This document shows positions 44,029 through 53,643 of a DNA stretch of 64,000 nucleotides, piece after piece. Below the pieces are notes generated by a model, which saw only the letters and a list, made by a program, of their open reading frames with translations, was not told the origin of the DNA and did not search any database. A program made the translations under genes and the position numbers. The DNA comes from Dyadobacter sp. CY343 (lineage in GTDB: Bacteria > Bacteroidota > Bacteroidia > Cytophagales > Spirosomataceae). The first letter of the stretch is position 1. Each line of letters starts with the position of its first letter. Location: positions 186,001-250,000 of the forward strand of contig NZ_JAJUXK010000004.1 in assembly GCF_021390335.1 (NCBI RefSeq), given 5' to 3'.

Positions 44029-46026
44029 ATGGAGTCATCGAGTGAGGAGGAAATTTTCGGGCAAAAAAAGTCAGAGGGGGAGGATGATCGTGAGCTTTTG
44101 CAGGAAAAACTGAGCGTGATCTTCCAGTATTCCACAGATGCGCATTTGCTGTTTGATGAAAGTGGTATCCTTGATTGCAATCAGGCTGCTGTGAAAATGC
44201 TGGCTTGCAAAGACAAGACCGAACTGCTTTCCCTTCACCCCGCGACATTTTCACCCGAATTCCAGCCCGACGGAAAAAGGTCGGCTGAAAAAGCGCTAGA
44301 AATGGACCGGCTTGCCTATGAAACCGGTTACACGCGTTTTGAATGGATACACAGAAAGATAACCGGAGAGGAATTTCCGGTAGAAGTCACATTAAGCCCC
44401 GTCCCGATTAATAATAAGAAAGTGCTCCTGGTGGTGTGGCACGACATTTCGGACCGGAAGCGGGCGGAAGAGGCGATCAGGCGCAGCGAGGCAATGCTCA
44501 GCGAGTCGCAGCAGCTCACCCACAGCGGGAGCTGGGAAGCCGATCTGATAACGGGCCAAAACTACTGGTCTGCCGAAGCCTTCCGGATATTCGGGCTGGA
44601 ACCTGACAGCGCCGGACCGAATACCGACGTTTTTTCCAAAATGATCCACCCTGACGACCTGCACCTGTACAAAACGCACATTTGGGAAGCGATCAATAAA
44701 ATGTCGCCCGCCAGTTTCGACCTCCGCATCGTCCTGCCTGACGGACAGATCAAGTTTATCCACGCGATCGGAAAGCCTTTTTGTGATGCTACCGGCAAGG
44801 TAGTGAAGCTGTACGGGGCGATTATGGATATTGATAACCAGAAAAAAACCGAGAAGGAACTGATCCACGCCAAGGAAATGGCCGAAATGGCGGCTATCGC
44901 GAAATCGCAGTTTCTGTCCACGATGAGCCACGAGATCAGGACGCCGATGAATGCAGTGATCGGTTTTACACATTTGCTTTTGCAGCAGGATCCCCGGCCC
45001 GAGCAAATGGAGTATCTCAATATCCTCAAATTTTCTGCTGAGAATTTACTGGTATTGATCAATGATATCCTGGATTTCAGCAAGATCGAGGCCGGCAAAA
45101 TAGAGTTTGAGGAAGTCGATTTCAATGTGCTGTCCCTGCTTGAAAATATCCGCTCGGGTATCCTGCAAAAGGCAAATGAGAAGGGGATTATGCTCAAATT
45201 AAAAGTGAGCAACGATGTGAACGTAACCGTTGTGGGCGATCCTGTGCGGCTGGGACAGATATTGACGAACCTGGTCAGCAATGCGGTTAAATTTACAGAA
45301 ACGGGCAAAGTGACGATTTCCGCGGAGGTGACCAGCCGCCGGGGAAACGTGATCACACTCGATTTCAAAGTCCAGGATACAGGTATCGGGATCCCGCCCG
45401 GAAAAATTGACACTATTTTCGACAGCTTCACGCAGGCTACCTCAGACACTACCCGGAAATACGGCGGCTCAGGACTCGGACTGACGATCACCAAACGCCT
45501 GCTTGAATTACAGCATAGTAAGATTTTCGTGGAAAGCGAGCCGGGAAAAGGCTCCGTTTTCTATTTCAGTCTCACATTCAGGATCAGCGAAAAGCATTTT
45601 ACCGAAAAAATAAACGGCAGCCCGACCAACAAATTCAGCCTGGAAGGAATGCGGCTGCTGATCGTGGAGGATAATGCGATCAACGTGCTGCTGATGCGTA
45701 ATTTCATGAAGCAGTGGAATGTGCAATACGACGTCGCAGAAAACGGCCTCGTCGCGCTCGAAAAAGTGCAGACAACTGATTACGACCTGGTATTAATGGA
45801 TCTGCAAATGCCGGAAATGGACGGCTACGAGGCTACTTTAAGGATCCGCCAGCTTCCGGACGAAAAGTACACCAAACTCCCGATCATCGCATTGACCGCC
45901 TCCGCGATGATGGATATCAAGGATATTGCATTTACCGTCGGCATGAACGATTACATCAGCAAACCTTTTACACCTGCGGAATTATATTCGAAAATCGCTT
46001 CCTACCGCAAGGGTAAGCCTTTGTAA
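44029..46026 (+). CDS. Hybrid sensor histidine kinase-response regulator (PAS-PAS-HisKA-HATPase-REC)
   Basis: A 665-residue cytoplasmic hybrid kinase. Two PAS domains (about residues 25-150 and 150-280) are followed by HisKA (FLSTMSHEIRTPMNAVIGF, His in SHEIRTP) and the ATPase domain (LTNLVSNAVKF, QDTGIGIPPG and GSGLGLTITKRLLELQ). A receiver domain near residues 540-660 has IVEDNAINVLL and LVLMDLQMPEMDGYEA with the phospho-Asp. The signal is unknown. The opposing hybrid kinase gene ends 9 nt away. Confidence 0.92.
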   Translation: MESSSEEEIFGQKKSEGEDDRELLQEKLSVIFQYSTDAHLLFDESGILDCNQAAVKMLACKDKTELLSLHPATFSPEFQPDGKRSAEKALEMDRLAYETGYTRFEWIHRKITGEEFPVEVTLSPVPINNKKVLLVVWHDISDRKRAEEAIRRSEAMLSESQQLTHSGSWEADLITGQNYWSAEAFRIFGLEPDSAGPNTDVFSKMIHPDDLHLYKTHIWEAINKMSPASFDLRIVLPDGQIKFIHAIGKPFCDATGKVVKLYGAIMDIDNQKKTEKELIHAKEMAEMAAIAKSQFLSTMSHEIRTPMNAVIGFTHLLLQQDPRPEQMEYLNILKFSAENLLVLINDILDFSKIEAGKIEFEEVDFNVLSLLENIRSGILQKANEKGIMLKLKVSNDVNVTVVGDPVRLGQILTNLVSNAVKFTETGKVTISAEVTSRRGNVITLDFKVQDTGIGIPPGKIDTIFDSFTQATSDTTRKYGGSGLGLTITKRLLELQHSKIFVESEPGKGSVFYFSLTFRISEKHFTEKINGSPTNKFSLEGMRLLIVEDNAINVLLMRNFMKQWNVQYDVAENGLVALEKVQTTDYDLVLMDLQMPEMDGYEATLRIRQLPDEKYTKLPIIALTASAMMDIKDIAFTVGMNDYISKPFTPAELYSKIASYRKGKPL

Positions 46027-46035
46027 ATGAAGCTG

Positions 46036-47802
46036 CTACTCGGAAGCATCGGTCGCTGCAATTCCTAAAAACGGTAGAATGTAGTTGTAAAAATCTTCCG
46101 GGATAAAAGGTTTGGTAAGATAACCCGAAAATCCAGTAGACATAGCCCGCTCCTTTTCGTCCTCGAAAGAAGATGCTGTGAGTGCCACTACCGGAACCTG
46201 CTTGTCGAGTAAGCGGATCATGCGCGTACTTTCAAAACCATCCATTACCGGCATCCTAAGGTCCATCAGCACCATATCAAATTTCTCCCGGGCAAACATT
46301 TCATAAGCCTCCTGTCCGTTCACCGCAATTTCAAAATCAAGGTTGCGCCTTTTGAGCAACTGGGTCACCAGAACGATATTGGCCCGGTTATCATCGACTA
46401 CAAGCACTTTGATCCCTTCCCGGGGCGGGGTAGGCAGTGTCGTTGCCGGGTAATCAGTTTCAGTACTTTGGGAATATCTCAGCGTCAATTCAAAAGAAAA
46501 GGTACTGCCCTTTCCCGGCTCGCTCCGCAGCACTATTTCGCTATTGAACAATTGAAGCAAATCACGCGAAATAGCCAATCCGAGCCCCGTACCGGCATTT
46601 TCCCGCTGGTTACTGGCTTTCGTTTGCGTAAAAACTTCAAATATCTCGCGCTGCTCAGATTCGTGAATTCCTATTCCGGTATCGGTTACCTCAAAGTATA
46701 ATTTGACGAAATCACTGGTTATCTCCTTTTGCTCGACTTTCAGCCTGACAAAACCTTCGGCAGTAAATTTTACTCCATTATGGATCAGGTTTTTGAGGAT
46801 CTGTTTGAGCCGCATCCGGTCGGCAATCAATAGGTCGGGTAAATTGGGTTCAATTTCAAAAATGAGCTCAATGCCTTTTTCAATCGCGCCCGGCCCGAAC
46901 ATTTTGCGGAGGTTTTCAAATAACTGCCTCGGGTCAAACGGCTGGGGATCCAGTACCACGTGCCGGGAGTTGATCTTGTTGAAATCGAGCACGTCGTTCA
47001 CGACGGTCATCATGTGGTCTGCGGAGTATTTGAGCGTGTGCAGCAGCTCGCCCGACCTTGGCTCGCTTCGATTTTCTTCCTGCATCATCAAATGCACGAT
47101 CCCGACGATTCCATTCAATGGTGTCCGGATCTCGTGGCTCATCAGCGACAGAAAATTTGACTTGGCGCGCGTGGCATTCTCGGCAATATGCTTTTGCTGG
47201 GCAAGTGCCTCATTCTGCTGCTGTAATGTGTACCGAAAGTAAAATTCCGCCTTATCCTTGTTGTATCTCAACTTCACGATCACGGGGAATATGCAATTCG
47301 CAACCAGCACAAATACCCCGCCCTGCTCGAAAAACAGCGTCAGAGAAGTGTCGCTTGCGAAGTGGATCGACAAGGGATAAAGCACCAGCGGCAACACTGA
47401 GGCGACGAGCGCATATCTGAATTCCCAACGCAGTATCATACCCGCAAATATGATCGCCAATGTAAGATTAAGCGACGATTGCACGTAAGAAAGATGCGGG
47501 AGTGAAAGCAGATAAGAATAGAAAAATATCAGCGTAACGTGCGCTGCAAAACTCATTTGGTGCCCGGTAATCACTTTTTTATAATTCAAAAAAAGGTAGA
47601 GCAGCAGGAATAGTCCGGAGAAGAGATGGGTGGTGAACAGGGTATAAAAAAAAGGGTCGCCGGAGAGGTAGAAGGCAACTGACGAGATCGGGTTACAAAA
47701 GAGGAAGACAATGCAATAGAGCCGGTTAGTAAGCTGTGACTTTCGCTCACTTTCTTCCGACCAAAGCTTTTCGAAAGCTTCTGCGTATTGGATACTTTTC
47801 AA
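46036..47802 (-). CDS. Membrane-bound hybrid histidine kinase-response regulator
   Basis: A 588-residue protein with about six transmembrane helices at residues about 25-185, then HisKA (FLSLMSHEIRTPLNGIVGIV), an ATPase domain (LKNLIHNGVKF, EVTDTGIGIHE and GTGLGLAISRDLLQLF) and a receiver (VLVVDDNRANIVLV, MVLMDLRMPVMDGFES). The N-terminal membrane part resembles other multi-helix sensor domains, without a named fold. Convergent with the PAS hybrid kinase. The ATG at 47802 is close to a near-consensus -7 box TATCTTTA at 47834-47841 on the minus strand. Confidence 0.9.
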   Translation of the reverse strand: MKSIQYAEAFEKLWSEESERKSQLTNRLYCIVFLFCNPISSVAFYLSGDPFFYTLFTTHLFSGLFLLLYLFLNYKKVITGHQMSFAAHVTLIFFYSYLLSLPHLSYVQSSLNLTLAIIFAGMILRWEFRYALVASVLPLVLYPLSIHFASDTSLTLFFEQGGVFVLVANCIFPVIVKLRYNKDKAEFYFRYTLQQQNEALAQQKHIAENATRAKSNFLSLMSHEIRTPLNGIVGIVHLMMQEENRSEPRSGELLHTLKYSADHMMTVVNDVLDFNKINSRHVVLDPQPFDPRQLFENLRKMFGPGAIEKGIELIFEIEPNLPDLLIADRMRLKQILKNLIHNGVKFTAEGFVRLKVEQKEITSDFVKLYFEVTDTGIGIHESEQREIFEVFTQTKASNQRENAGTGLGLAISRDLLQLFNSEIVLRSEPGKGSTFSFELTLRYSQSTETDYPATTLPTPPREGIKVLVVDDNRANIVLVTQLLKRRNLDFEIAVNGQEAYEMFAREKFDMVLMDLRMPVMDGFESTRMIRLLDKQVPVVALTASSFEDEKERAMSTGFSGYLTKPFIPEDFYNYILPFLGIAATDASE

Positions 47803-47972
47803 GAGTGGAGTTTTTATAACGTTGGTAATCGTAAGATAAAGATATAGAACCTGGTCTGATCTTCAACAACGCATAAATGCCTATTTATCAAACGCTGCGC
47901 ATTTTTTGAAGCACGACGGGGCGTGGCACAGTATTATTCAGGAAAGCTCCCTGTAAACCAGACGCCCTAATT

Positions 47973-48497
47973 ATGAACAGATCATTTTATCAGATTTTTT
48001 GGATTCTTACCCTTTTCACAATTGCTTCTTGTGATGACGATAAAGGCGATACCAACAGCGTGGTCGCGGAGGCGGATCGTGAGTTTGTGATGAATGCGGC
48101 GGACGAGGGACTTTTCCAGATCAGCGCGGGGCAGGTGGCGCTGAATAACGGTGCATCAAAAAGGTATGCGGACTTTGGACAGCTGATGATCGATGGATAC
48201 ACCGCTTCAAACCGGGAATTGCAAGATTATGCTGCTTCCAAAAATCTGAACGTGCGAACAACCTTATCGGATACCCGGCAACAGACGCTTGATACGCTCT
48301 CGGGAAGAAAGGGAATGGAACTTGATACCGTGTACGCAACTGCAATGCTCGTTGCCCATTCCAATACTATTACCTATTTTGAAGCTCAGAAAGAAACGGT
48401 GACGGATGCACAATTGAGGACCTGGATCGAAAAGAAACTTCCCACTTTGCGGCAATATCTGGAACAGGCGAAAGTATTGAATGATACCTTACAGTAA
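47973..48497 (+). CDS. DUF4142 lipoprotein
   Basis: A 174-residue secreted lipoprotein: signal peptide IFWILTLFTIASC, with lipobox IASC. The mature part, mainly helical, has ADREFVMNAADEGLFQISAG and KRYADFGQLMIDGYTASNRE, the DUF4142 ferritin-like fold of the cell envelope. The family is often stress-induced, of unknown role. The neighbouring stress-type gene at 48499 is on the other strand, and the two end one base apart. Confidence 0.82.
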   Translation: MNRSFYQIFWILTLFTIASCDDDKGDTNSVVAEADREFVMNAADEGLFQISAGQVALNNGASKRYADFGQLMIDGYTASNRELQDYAASKNLNVRTTLSDTRQQTLDTLSGRKGMELDTVYATAMLVAHSNTITYFEAQKETVTDAQLRTWIEKKLPTLRQYLEQAKVLNDTLQ

Positions 48498-48498
48498 A

Positions 48499-49047
48499 TC
48501 AACTCAGAGGCGAGTAACCGTCATTGGTCAGAATATCGCGGCCATTGTATTGCTGAAATTTTTGAATGATCTCATCACTTTCAGCCCGGTTTTTTGGGTC
48601 TACGCTGATAATAATGCCTCCTTCCTTCACGCCCTCTTCGTAAGTATCTGAATGCGTGGCCGGGATTTTCGAACCGATGATCCCGCCCAGCGTGCGGCCT
48701 GTTAATGCGCCGGCAATACCCGCCATTACCGGACCGGCAATCGAAATCCCAAGTCCGGGCACAGCAACGAGGCCAAGCGAAACGAATAAACCAGTTAATG
48801 CGCCGGTTGTACCGCCGATCGTCTTACCGCGATCCTCTTCTGTCGGGGGTGTAGATTCAGGTTCAGAATGCTCGTTTGTGTCACTCAGGTGCTTATTCAA
48901 AGTTTCGTCGGACATCAGTACCGAAATTTCATCCTCCGAATAGCCCTTCTTCAAAAGTGCTTTGTATGCCTTATCCGCATCATCCCGGGTAAGGAACACT
49001 GCCGACACCATTCCCGGCGAATCGTATGCGTAGCTTGAAGATTCCAT
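48499..49047 (-). CDS. Glycine-zipper stress protein (general stress/DUF1269-like)
   Basis: A 182-residue protein. The N-terminal domain of about 55 residues (VSAVFLTRDDADKAYKALLK) looks like a ferredoxin-like stress domain (GspM/DUF1269 type). A central hydrophobic glycine-rich segment follows (GGTTGALTGLFVSLGLVAVP, GPVMAGIAGALTGRTLGGII). Predicted to sit at or in the inner membrane. NDH-2 lies 32 nt upstream on the same strand and is probably co-transcribed. Confidence 0.68.
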   Translation of the reverse strand: MESSSYAYDSPGMVSAVFLTRDDADKAYKALLKKGYSEDEISVLMSDETLNKHLSDTNEHSEPESTPPTEEDRGKTIGGTTGALTGLFVSLGLVAVPGLGISIAGPVMAGIAGALTGRTLGGIIGSKIPATHSDTYEEGVKEGGIIISVDPKNRAESDEIIQKFQQYNGRDILTNDGYSPLS

Positions 49048-49079
49048 GACGGTTTTTGAAATGCCTTACGGCCGGTTAT

Positions 49080-50357
49080 TTAATACGATTCGACATTTTC
49101 TTCCTTTTCCGAAGGTTTGATGATCATCCGCAGCGACTGGTCTTTGGTAAAATAAGCTACCATCCAGTTATATAGGGTTTTCATTCTGTTTCTGTGATTG
49201 ATCAGCGAGATAAGGTGGATAAATAACCAGGCTAGCCAAGCGATCACACCTTTGAAATGAAGTTTTGGAGAAGGCATATCTACAACCGCTTTGGCGCGGC
49301 CGATGATCGCCATTGAACCTTTATCGTGATATGCGAATGCTTTGAGCGGCTCGTTTTTGACCTGCGCTTTGAAATTGCGGGCCAATGTTTTTCCCTGCTG
49401 AATTGCTACCTGTGCAACCTGCGGGTGCCCCTGCGGAAAATTCGCGTCAGTCAGTTGAAGACAAGCATCCCCTATTGCGTAAATATTATGGGTACTATTC
49501 ACCAGGTTATACGCATTTACGAGCATTCTGCGTCCGCGTCCGTAGGCTTCGGCTGGTATCCCTTCGAACACAATCCCGGTAACGCCCGCAGCCCAGATCA
49601 GTGTTTTTGTGTCAATATAATCACCTTCGGTAAAGAAAACCTTATCATCGGTGAAGTCGACAACGTGGGTATTGAGCTTGATTTTCACGCCCAGTTTGGT
49701 CAGAGCCTCGTAGGTATCCTGCTGTGAGGCGACACTCATCGGCGACAGCAGCGAATCTCCCCCATCGACCAGATATATTTCACTGCCTTTACCAGCAAGC
49801 TGCGGATATTCTTTCCGCAGAATTCCGTTCCGCATTTCAGCAAACATCCCCGAGATCTCAACACCAGTAGGTCCGCCGCCTGCAACTACGACGGTAAGCA
49901 GCTTTTTAACCTCCGCCGGATCTTCGCAGATGGTAGCCTTTTCCATTTGCAGCAACATCTTATTCCGCATTCCGATCGCATCTTCGAGGGTTTTCATGGG
50001 CGTGGAATTGCGTTTCACATTTTCCATCCCAAAGAAATTACTCTCCGCGCCGGTCGCGAAAACAAGCTGATCGTATTCCAGCTCACCATTTGAAAGCACT
50101 ACTTTGTTTGCCTCGGGCACTACTTTTAAAAGCTCACCCAGCCTGAAATGCAGGTTATCTTTTCCTGAAAATAATTTGCGAAACGGATAGCTGATACTGG
50201 AAGGCTCCAAGAAAGCCGTGGCAACCTGATATATCAATGGCGGAAAGAAGTTGTAGTTGTTCTTATCCACCAGGGTAACCTCAAAATTTCTGTCTTTGGC
50301 AAGGTCCAGCGCGAGGTTAACACCTGCGAATCCTCCTCCTATGATTACAATTCTCAT
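49080..50357 (-). CDS. ndh: Type II NADH dehydrogenase (NDH-2)
   Basis: A 425-residue peripheral membrane enzyme that passes electrons from NADH to quinone without pumping protons. FAD motif GGGFAGVNLALDLAKD at the N-terminus; NAD motif VAGGGPTGVEISGMFAEM near residue 160; the C-terminal hydrophobic/amphipathic part IAWLAWLFIHLISLINHRN holds it on the membrane. The stress gene follows 32 nt downstream. The ICMT gene lies 105 nt upstream on the same strand, and I see no strong promoter there. Confidence 0.9.
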   Translation of the reverse strand: MRIVIIGGGFAGVNLALDLAKDRNFEVTLVDKNNYNFFPPLIYQVATAFLEPSSISYPFRKLFSGKDNLHFRLGELLKVVPEANKVVLSNGELEYDQLVFATGAESNFFGMENVKRNSTPMKTLEDAIGMRNKMLLQMEKATICEDPAEVKKLLTVVVAGGGPTGVEISGMFAEMRNGILRKEYPQLAGKGSEIYLVDGGDSLLSPMSVASQQDTYEALTKLGVKIKLNTHVVDFTDDKVFFTEGDYIDTKTLIWAAGVTGIVFEGIPAEAYGRGRRMLVNAYNLVNSTHNIYAIGDACLQLTDANFPQGHPQVAQVAIQQGKTLARNFKAQVKNEPLKAFAYHDKGSMAIIGRAKAVVDMPSPKLHFKGVIAWLAWLFIHLISLINHRNRMKTLYNWMVAYFTKDQSLRMIIKPSEKEENVESY

Positions 50358-50462
50358 ACGTCCTTCTATTAGATCGGGGGTTATGATTTTAATAATTCAG
50401 GTTTAGGAGAGCTTCGTACATTAAATATGCCAAATAGCATGCCAACACGTACTTTACCCCGA

Positions 50463-51191
50463 TTATGCGACAGAATCTGTCATTTTGCCGGATTTTTTGA
50501 GGTAACGAATGTAACCGTAGATTGCGCCTAAAATCACCACGACAACGATGAAAGCCGGCACGCGCGAATCAGGGTCCGGAATCAGTTGGGGATATTTGAA
50601 AATAAGGATCGCGAAAATCCCAAGCAGCCACACCAACAGGGTATTGTACTCTTTAAGTACCCACCTTTTATAATTAAACTGCATGCCGTCGAAAGCATTT
50701 GAAATTCCCCTGAAATTGATGAGCCAGCGATTCACCCGACTGCAATATGCATCGAACTGGGCGCCGAACTTATTCCGCAGAAAGTTTTCCTCCGCCAGTA
50801 CGATCGCCTGATAAATAAAGAGAAACAGCGGCATCACCACCCCCACGTAGAACAACGAATTGGAAAGTATACCCACGCCAAGCAGCATCAGGATATTGCC
50901 CACATACAATGGATTGCGGCAATGATTGAATATACCCTCCGTAACAAGTTTTTCAGCATATACTTTTTTGTCTTTTCCCCCACGAATAATATAGGCGAGA
51001 CCAATAGTAATACCCCGGATAATTTCTCCGGCAAAAGTCACAAGTAACCCGAGAATAATTGGATAGAGATAGTATTTTTCCCCGAAATGCTCCGGCTTGA
51101 AAAGCATCGGAGAGGGAACGAAAAGTAAGAGGTAGAGAAAAATGAACAGATTATTTCTGTACTTAAAAAAGAAATTCCCGATTGCGATCAT
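50463..51191 (-). CDS. ICMT/phospholipid-methyltransferase-family membrane methyltransferase
   Basis: A 242-residue inner-membrane protein with about five or six helices. IFNHCRNPLYVGNILMLLG carries the conserved HxRNPxYxG signature, and AEENFLRNKFGAQFDAYCSR the C-terminal SAM-binding motif of isoprenylcysteine/phospholipid methyltransferases. Its acceptor is unknown. The start codon overlaps the cmoA stop by four bases (ATGA), so translation is coupled. Confidence 0.82.
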   Translation of the reverse strand: MIAIGNFFFKYRNNLFIFLYLLLFVPSPMLFKPEHFGEKYYLYPIILGLLVTFAGEIIRGITIGLAYIIRGGKDKKVYAEKLVTEGIFNHCRNPLYVGNILMLLGVGILSNSLFYVGVVMPLFLFIYQAIVLAEENFLRNKFGAQFDAYCSRVNRWLINFRGISNAFDGMQFNYKRWVLKEYNTLLVWLLGIFAILIFKYPQLIPDPDSRVPAFIVVVVILGAIYGYIRYLKKSGKMTDSVA

Positions 51192-51940
51192 GATTTTTTG
51201 TAAGCTATCATTCCTGAAAAATTATACCACTTAAAGAATATTTCGCAATCCGCGAAACCGGCCTCCTTCAACAGGAGCATGTTTTCAGATAACTTATATG
51301 GGATCAAAACGTTTTCGAGGGCTTCTCTTTTCTGTGAAATTTCGAGCTCACTGTAATGGTTTCGCCTTTTGTAGTTATAGTAATATTTGATGAAGTCGCG
51401 GTTGAATACCGAACTCTCTGAAAGCACTTTTTCAACCAGTAACAAAACACCTCCGGGATTCAAACCTTCATAAATATTACGCAAAAGCCGCTCGCGGTAC
51501 AGCGGGCGGACGAACTGCATGGTAAGGCAGAGGATCACCACAGATGCATTCGAGATTGGAAGATCTTCCTGCTGCAAATCGGCGGAGCGCAGGTCGTAGG
51601 GACGCACAAAACCTGCTTCCTTGAATTTCAGGTCGCACTTTTCGAGCATTTCCGGGGATTCGTCAATGCCAATGAATTTTATATCTGAGGGAATTAATTT
51701 GTCTACTTCAATCAGTGTGGTACCGGTAGAGCATCCCAGATCGTACAGGTGCGAACCTTCTTTGACGTGATCAGCCGCAATTTCTGCGAGCATGCGCTGG
51801 GTTTCGTTGTAAAAAGGTACCGATCTGCTGACCATGTCGTCAAAGACTTTCACAACCGTAGTCCCGAATTTAAAATCGGAAGCTTTGGTTATTTCATCTT
51901 TAAAGACCTGATCCTGATTGGTGTTTCCAATATTCTCCAT
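51188..51940 (-). CDS. cmoA: Carboxy-S-adenosyl-L-methionine synthase
   Basis: A 250-residue enzyme that makes carboxy-SAM from SAM and prephenate. YDLGCSTGTTLIEVDKL is the SAM-binding motif; RSVPFYNETQRM, LTMQFVRPLYRERLLRNIYE and HYSELEISQKREALENVLIP match E. coli CmoA closely from memory. In E. coli CmoB uses carboxy-SAM to carboxymethylate wobble uridine 34 of tRNA. CmoB is not next to it here, and the adjacent partner is a membrane methyltransferase, overlapping by ATGA. Confidence 0.92.
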   Translation of the reverse strand: MENIGNTNQDQVFKDEITKASDFKFGTTVVKVFDDMVSRSVPFYNETQRMLAEIAADHVKEGSHLYDLGCSTGTTLIEVDKLIPSDIKFIGIDESPEMLEKCDLKFKEAGFVRPYDLRSADLQQEDLPISNASVVILCLTMQFVRPLYRERLLRNIYEGLNPGGVLLLVEKVLSESSVFNRDFIKYYYNYKRRNHYSELEISQKREALENVLIPYKLSENMLLLKEAGFADCEIFFKWYNFSGMIAYKKS

Positions 51941-52093
51941 TTGTCAGTAAGGTTAAGATTACGTTCAGATTAATTCAAGCAATAGAATTTTTAATAAAAA
52001 TCTAACCCAAATATCAGAACTTACTCCCTAAACTTTACTAGCAAGTGCAGAATCATGTAACAAACTTGGAGGAAAAATCGGCACCAAACCCTT

Positions 52094-52666
52094 TCAGGAT
52101 GGTTTAATTCGCTGTGTGATTGTTCTCCCCGTCGCGATTTCAGTCCCTTTCAGCTCAATGTAAACTACGTTGGGAGACCAGAATGTACCTCCGTCAATGC
52201 GGATAAAAACCCGGCTCAGAATGCATTCTTTTTTGTTGATGCTGGTGTAAACGTGGTACTCATTTCGCGTATCTTTCCGCAGTGACAAAGGAAGTTTGTT
52301 ATAAGCGACCGACCTCAGCTCGTAAGAAGAATTGCCTTTTTCCTTTACATTAATACCGTAAGCAAACTTTTTCTGGATGTAATTGAGCTCCTTACGGATC
52401 CCGCCGTCGGTATAACGGATCCAGAACATATTGACAGGATCTTTCGCGCTTAACTTTCCCTGTCCGTCAACATTAAGCTGGTAGCAGATCGTATTTTCGT
52501 TCGGGTCTCGCTGAATGTAGAACAGCAGGCCCGGGACATTTTTCGGAACAGGAAATTCGTCGGGATCGGCAAACTTACCATTTGGATTTTCAGCTAGTGA
52601 ATATGTCCCTGAATACGAAGCCAGTATCAGGCCGAAGGCCATCAACAGTTTCATCACGTATTTCAT
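52094..52666 (-). CDS. DUF4833 secreted protein
   Basis: A 190-residue protein with a signal peptide (MKLLMAFGLILASYSGTYS). DUF4833 features are visible: FPVPKNVPGLLFYIQRDPNE, NTICYQLNVDGQGKL and PVNMFWIRYTDGGIRKELNY. The fold is beta-rich, and the domain is widespread in Bacteroidota with no known function. It sits at the 3' end of the lipid operon, 15 nt after the PfkB gene. A role in the periplasm, such as lipid binding or modification, is a guess. Confidence 0.8.
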   Translation of the reverse strand: MKYVMKLLMAFGLILASYSGTYSLAENPNGKFADPDEFPVPKNVPGLLFYIQRDPNENTICYQLNVDGQGKLSAKDPVNMFWIRYTDGGIRKELNYIQKKFAYGINVKEKGNSSYELRSVAYNKLPLSLRKDTRNEYHVYTSINKKECILSRVFIRIDGGTFWSPNVVYIELKGTEIATGRTITQRIKPS

Positions 52667-52681
52667 TGTTGAGTATTTGTT

Positions 52682-53599
52682 TCAATAAATGGCCTGGGCG
52701 ATCAGTTCGCGATCACATTCACCATGAAGAACAACATGATTAACAGCTTCCTGGTTTCCCGAAAACGGTCCGGAAGACTGAATTTTTAAGGTTGCCATGG
52801 CGGCTCCGAACTCCCCGGCCTCCTGCACATCCGCTCCTCTCACTTTCTTACTCAAATATCCTGCCATATAAGTGTCGCCGCAGCCCGTCGCATCTACGAC
52901 AGCAGTAGGTGTATAAGCCGGGATCTGGTAAAAATGATCGTCTTTATAAACCAGCGAACCTTTGCTTCCCAGGGTGATAATCACTTCTTTCACGCCCATT
53001 CCTGCTAATATCCTTGCGCCTTCGCGCACATCGCTGGTCCCGGTCACCACTTCCATTTCAAACTCATTTGCTTTCAGAATTGAGACAAATGGTAATGCTT
53101 CCTTTTTATCCGCCCAGTCGGTATAGTAAACTTTTTTGTCTTTTACGTACCTTAAATAACCCTGAATATCGAGCGAAACTTCCCCTTTCGAAGCCAGGCT
53201 TTTCAACAGATCTAACTGAATATCGTCGGAAAGCAGCGGGCCGAGGTGGAAAATGCGGGACTGGATATCGGGCATTTGCGCAACTGTGAACGGAGCCGCT
53301 TTGTGCAACACATTCTGCTCACGGTGGTCCTGGTTGGCGCTGTAAATATTTTCGAAATAGACTGTATATGGACTTGGCTGAGAAAAGATCTCGATCTGCT
53401 CTTCGCGCAATGCTGCCAGAATATGGTTTTCCTGCTCCGCCAGCGCGGTTACCAGCATATAATTGATATCAAATTGCCGCAATGCTTTCGAAAAGTAGAA
53501 CGAAGTTCCCCCCGGCATATAGTTGACAGACTGGGTCGTAACTACCTTATCGAGTGTAATGTGGCCGATCGTACAAATGTCGTACATGATAATTTTCAT
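52682..53599 (-). CDS. PfkB-family carbohydrate kinase
   Basis: A 305-residue sugar or nucleoside kinase. CTIGHITLDKVVTTQSVNYM starts the PfkB fold with a PGGTSFYFSKAL substrate-binding segment. DATGCGDTYMAGYLSKK is the anion-hole and catalytic motif, reading GCGD where most members have GAGD. The catalytic Asp is present. In this operon it could supply a phosphorylated sugar or polyol for activation by the nucleotidyltransferase. Start ATG at 53599; 15 nt to DUF4833. Confidence 0.85.
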   Translation of the reverse strand: MKIIMYDICTIGHITLDKVVTTQSVNYMPGGTSFYFSKALRQFDINYMLVTALAEQENHILAALREEQIEIFSQPSPYTVYFENIYSANQDHREQNVLHKAAPFTVAQMPDIQSRIFHLGPLLSDDIQLDLLKSLASKGEVSLDIQGYLRYVKDKKVYYTDWADKKEALPFVSILKANEFEMEVVTGTSDVREGARILAGMGVKEVIITLGSKGSLVYKDDHFYQIPAYTPTAVVDATGCGDTYMAGYLSKKVRGADVQEAGEFGAAMATLKIQSSGPFSGNQEAVNHVVLHGECDRELIAQAIY

Positions 53600-53643
53600 T
53601 TAATTTCACCAGGTCGCTTTCGTGCCTGACAAAAGTTTTACAA

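Noticed and set aside
44392-45494. Two long minus-strand frames inside the hybrid kinase gene
   Set aside because: Both are antisense to conserved kinase motifs (SHEIRTP, DTGIGI), so they are shadows.
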